Source: Clostridiaceae bacterium
GTDB taxonomy: Bacteria > Bacillota > Clostridia > Oscillospirales > Butyricicoccaceae
Direction: 5' to 3'
DNA: 64,000 nucleotides
NCBI GenBank assembly: GCA_009911355.1
Contig: QXXE01000003.1
Location: forward strand, 1 to 64,000
Shown here: positions 63,121 through 64,000 of the stretch, in pieces
How positions within the stretch are numbered: position 1 is the stretch's first letter
How the letters are laid out: every line of letters starts with the position of its first letter
Program-made: the position numbers and the translations under genes
The notes under the pieces: model-generated
Seen by the model: the letters and a program-made list of their open reading frames with translations, nothing else
What the model was told of the DNA's origin: nothing
Databases searched by the model: none

Positions 63121-64000
63121 ATGACAGCATTACAGGAATATTTAACCGGCCTTCGGGGCCGCAGTGTTGCCGTCATCGGTGCGGGCGTCAGCAATATGCC
63201 GCTGATCGGGCTGCTGCGTGGCGCGGGCGTTGACGTTACGGTACACGACCGCAAATCCGCCGAAGAGCTCGGCGGGCAGCACGGCGCGCTTGCTTCGCTG
63301 GGGGTATCGCTGGAGCTCGGCGGGCACTACCTTGACCATCTGCCGGAGGATGTAATTTTCCGTACCCCGGGAGTGCATCCAAATCACCCGTCGCTTTGTG
63401 CAGCGCGCGCACGCGGCAGCCTTGTCACAAGCGAAATGGAGCTTTTCTTCGAGCTCTGCCCCTGCCCGGTAATCGGCGTCACGGGCTCGGACGGCAAAAC
63501 GACTACGACGACCCTCGTCTATGAAATTCTGACGCACGCGGGGCACACCGTCCATCTTGGCGGCAACATTGGCAAACCGCTGCTCCCAGAGCTTGACACG
63601 ATCGCCCCCGACCATCTTGCGGTAGTTGAGCTGTCCTCCTTCCAGCTGATGGATATGCGGCGCAGCCCACAGGTCGCGGCAATTACCAACCTTTCCCCAA
63701 ACCATCTGGATTATCATGGCTCTTTTGCAGAATATGTAGAGGCAAAAACCGCGATCTACCGCTTCCAAAAGGCATCCAACCGCCTGGTTCTGGATTGGGA
63801 TGACCCGGTAACCCATAAGCTGGCGCTGCCGCAGGGCGCGCAGGTCAGCTGGACGAGCAAGCAATCAGTCCCGGAAAACGGCGTATACCTGCGCAGTGAC
63901 GGGATGATATGCATTTTGGAAAACGGCTGCTCCTGCGAGCTTCTGCCGCAGTCTGAAATCCGCATCCCCGGCGCGCATAATGTCTATAATTTGATGATGG
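63121..64000 (+). CDS. murD: UDP-N-acetylmuramoylalanine--D-glutamate ligase, cut by the window edge
   Basis: Mur ligase that adds D-Glu to UDP-MurNAc-Ala. 293 codons are visible with no stop. The N-terminal Rossmann part has SVAVIGAGVSNMPLIGLLRG; the ATP loop is VTGSDGKTTTTTL, followed by GGNIGKPLLPEL, VELSSFQLM and ITNLSPNHLDYHGSF. The LSSFQL and NHLDYH motifs are typical of MurD. ATG with AGGAGG eight bases upstream. It follows the RNase P RNA gene. Confidence 0.93.
   Translation, partial: MTALQEYLTGLRGRSVAVIGAGVSNMPLIGLLRGAGVDVTVHDRKSAEELGGQHGALASLGVSLELGGHYLDHLPEDVIFRTPGVHPNHPSLCAARARGSLVTSEMELFFELCPCPVIGVTGSDGKTTTTTLVYEILTHAGHTVHLGGNIGKPLLPELDTIAPDHLAVVELSSFQLMDMRRSPQVAAITNLSPNHLDYHGSFAEYVEAKTAIYRFQKASNRLVLDWDDPVTHKLALPQGAQVSWTSKQSVPENGVYLRSDGMICILENGCSCELLPQSEIRIPGAHNVYNLMM

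Noticed and set aside
1-64000. CRISPR arrays and tRNA genes
   Set aside because: No regularly spaced direct repeats with unique spacers and no cloverleaf-type sequences with a TTCGA-loop were seen.

Overview
The window (about 57% GC by eye) is a chromosomal segment from a low-GC-lineage Gram-positive anaerobe of the Clostridia, most like an Oscillospiraceae/Ruminococcaceae gut bacterium. The grounds are strong AGGAGG ribosome sites, frequent TTG/GTG starts, a murB-rapZ-whiA-dnaE-pfkA block, an FMN-type enoyl-ACP reductase (FabK), a Gls24-FakA pair, an ECF transporter core, an archaeal-type aspartyl-tRNA synthetase and a type A RNase P RNA. No tRNA, rRNA or CRISPR array was seen.

Layout. 1-10.3 kb: DNA repair genes on the minus strand (uvrB-uvrA, radC, lexA-recG), with a GNAT acetyltransferase and a small membrane methyltransferase; the lexA promoter carries an SOS-box-like site. 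10.4-13.2 kb: plus-strand operon asp23/gls24-fakA-pth. 13.4-23.2 kb: minus-strand genes for a DUF5711-like protein, CvpA, a ClpE-type unfoldase, TruA, EcfT-EcfA2-EcfA1, an RlmI-like methyltransferase and Ung. 23.4-31.8 kb: an accessory region for sensing and the cell surface. It holds an ECF-like sigma factor with a DUF4179-like membrane partner behind a leader containing a terminator, a FIST sensor with a soluble chemoreceptor, a stalk-domain secreted protein with a membrane protein, and a PadR regulator with a HAAS/DUF1700-like membrane protein and two small secreted proteins.

31.8-41.9 kb: nearly complete type II fatty acid synthesis locus (fabH-fabK-fabG-fabF-accB-fabZ, then accC-accD-accA-acpP on the minus strand; fabD divergent with a TfoX-like gene). 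accA is broken by a one-base frameshift. A modular repeat lies between fabZ and accC, and a 162-bp MITE-like element lies between fabH and fabD. 42-47.6 kb: aspartyl-tRNA synthetase, a possible Spo0A-C-like small protein, a large serine recombinase with a 55-residue partner (probable mobile element remnant), an SDR oxidoreductase and a VOC protein.

47.7-55.5 kb: pfkA, dnaE, whiA, rapZ, murB; yvcK, which often lies between rapZ and whiA, is absent and a repeat occupies that gap. 55.7-59.5 kb: a compact three-gene operon coding a BspA-like leucine-rich-repeat protein, a VWA/metallopeptidase-like protein and a MoxR-type AAA ATPase; this is the best candidate here for a poorly described system. 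59.7-64 kb: a BlaI-type repressor, tex, another repeat copy, the RNase P RNA gene with promoter and terminator, and the start of murD, cut by the window edge.

Repeats: three copies of a modular palindromic repeat (35.2, 53.4 and 62.5 kb) and two members of a MITE-like family with GAGCCTATCCCA ends (23.5 and 40.3 kb), all between genes.
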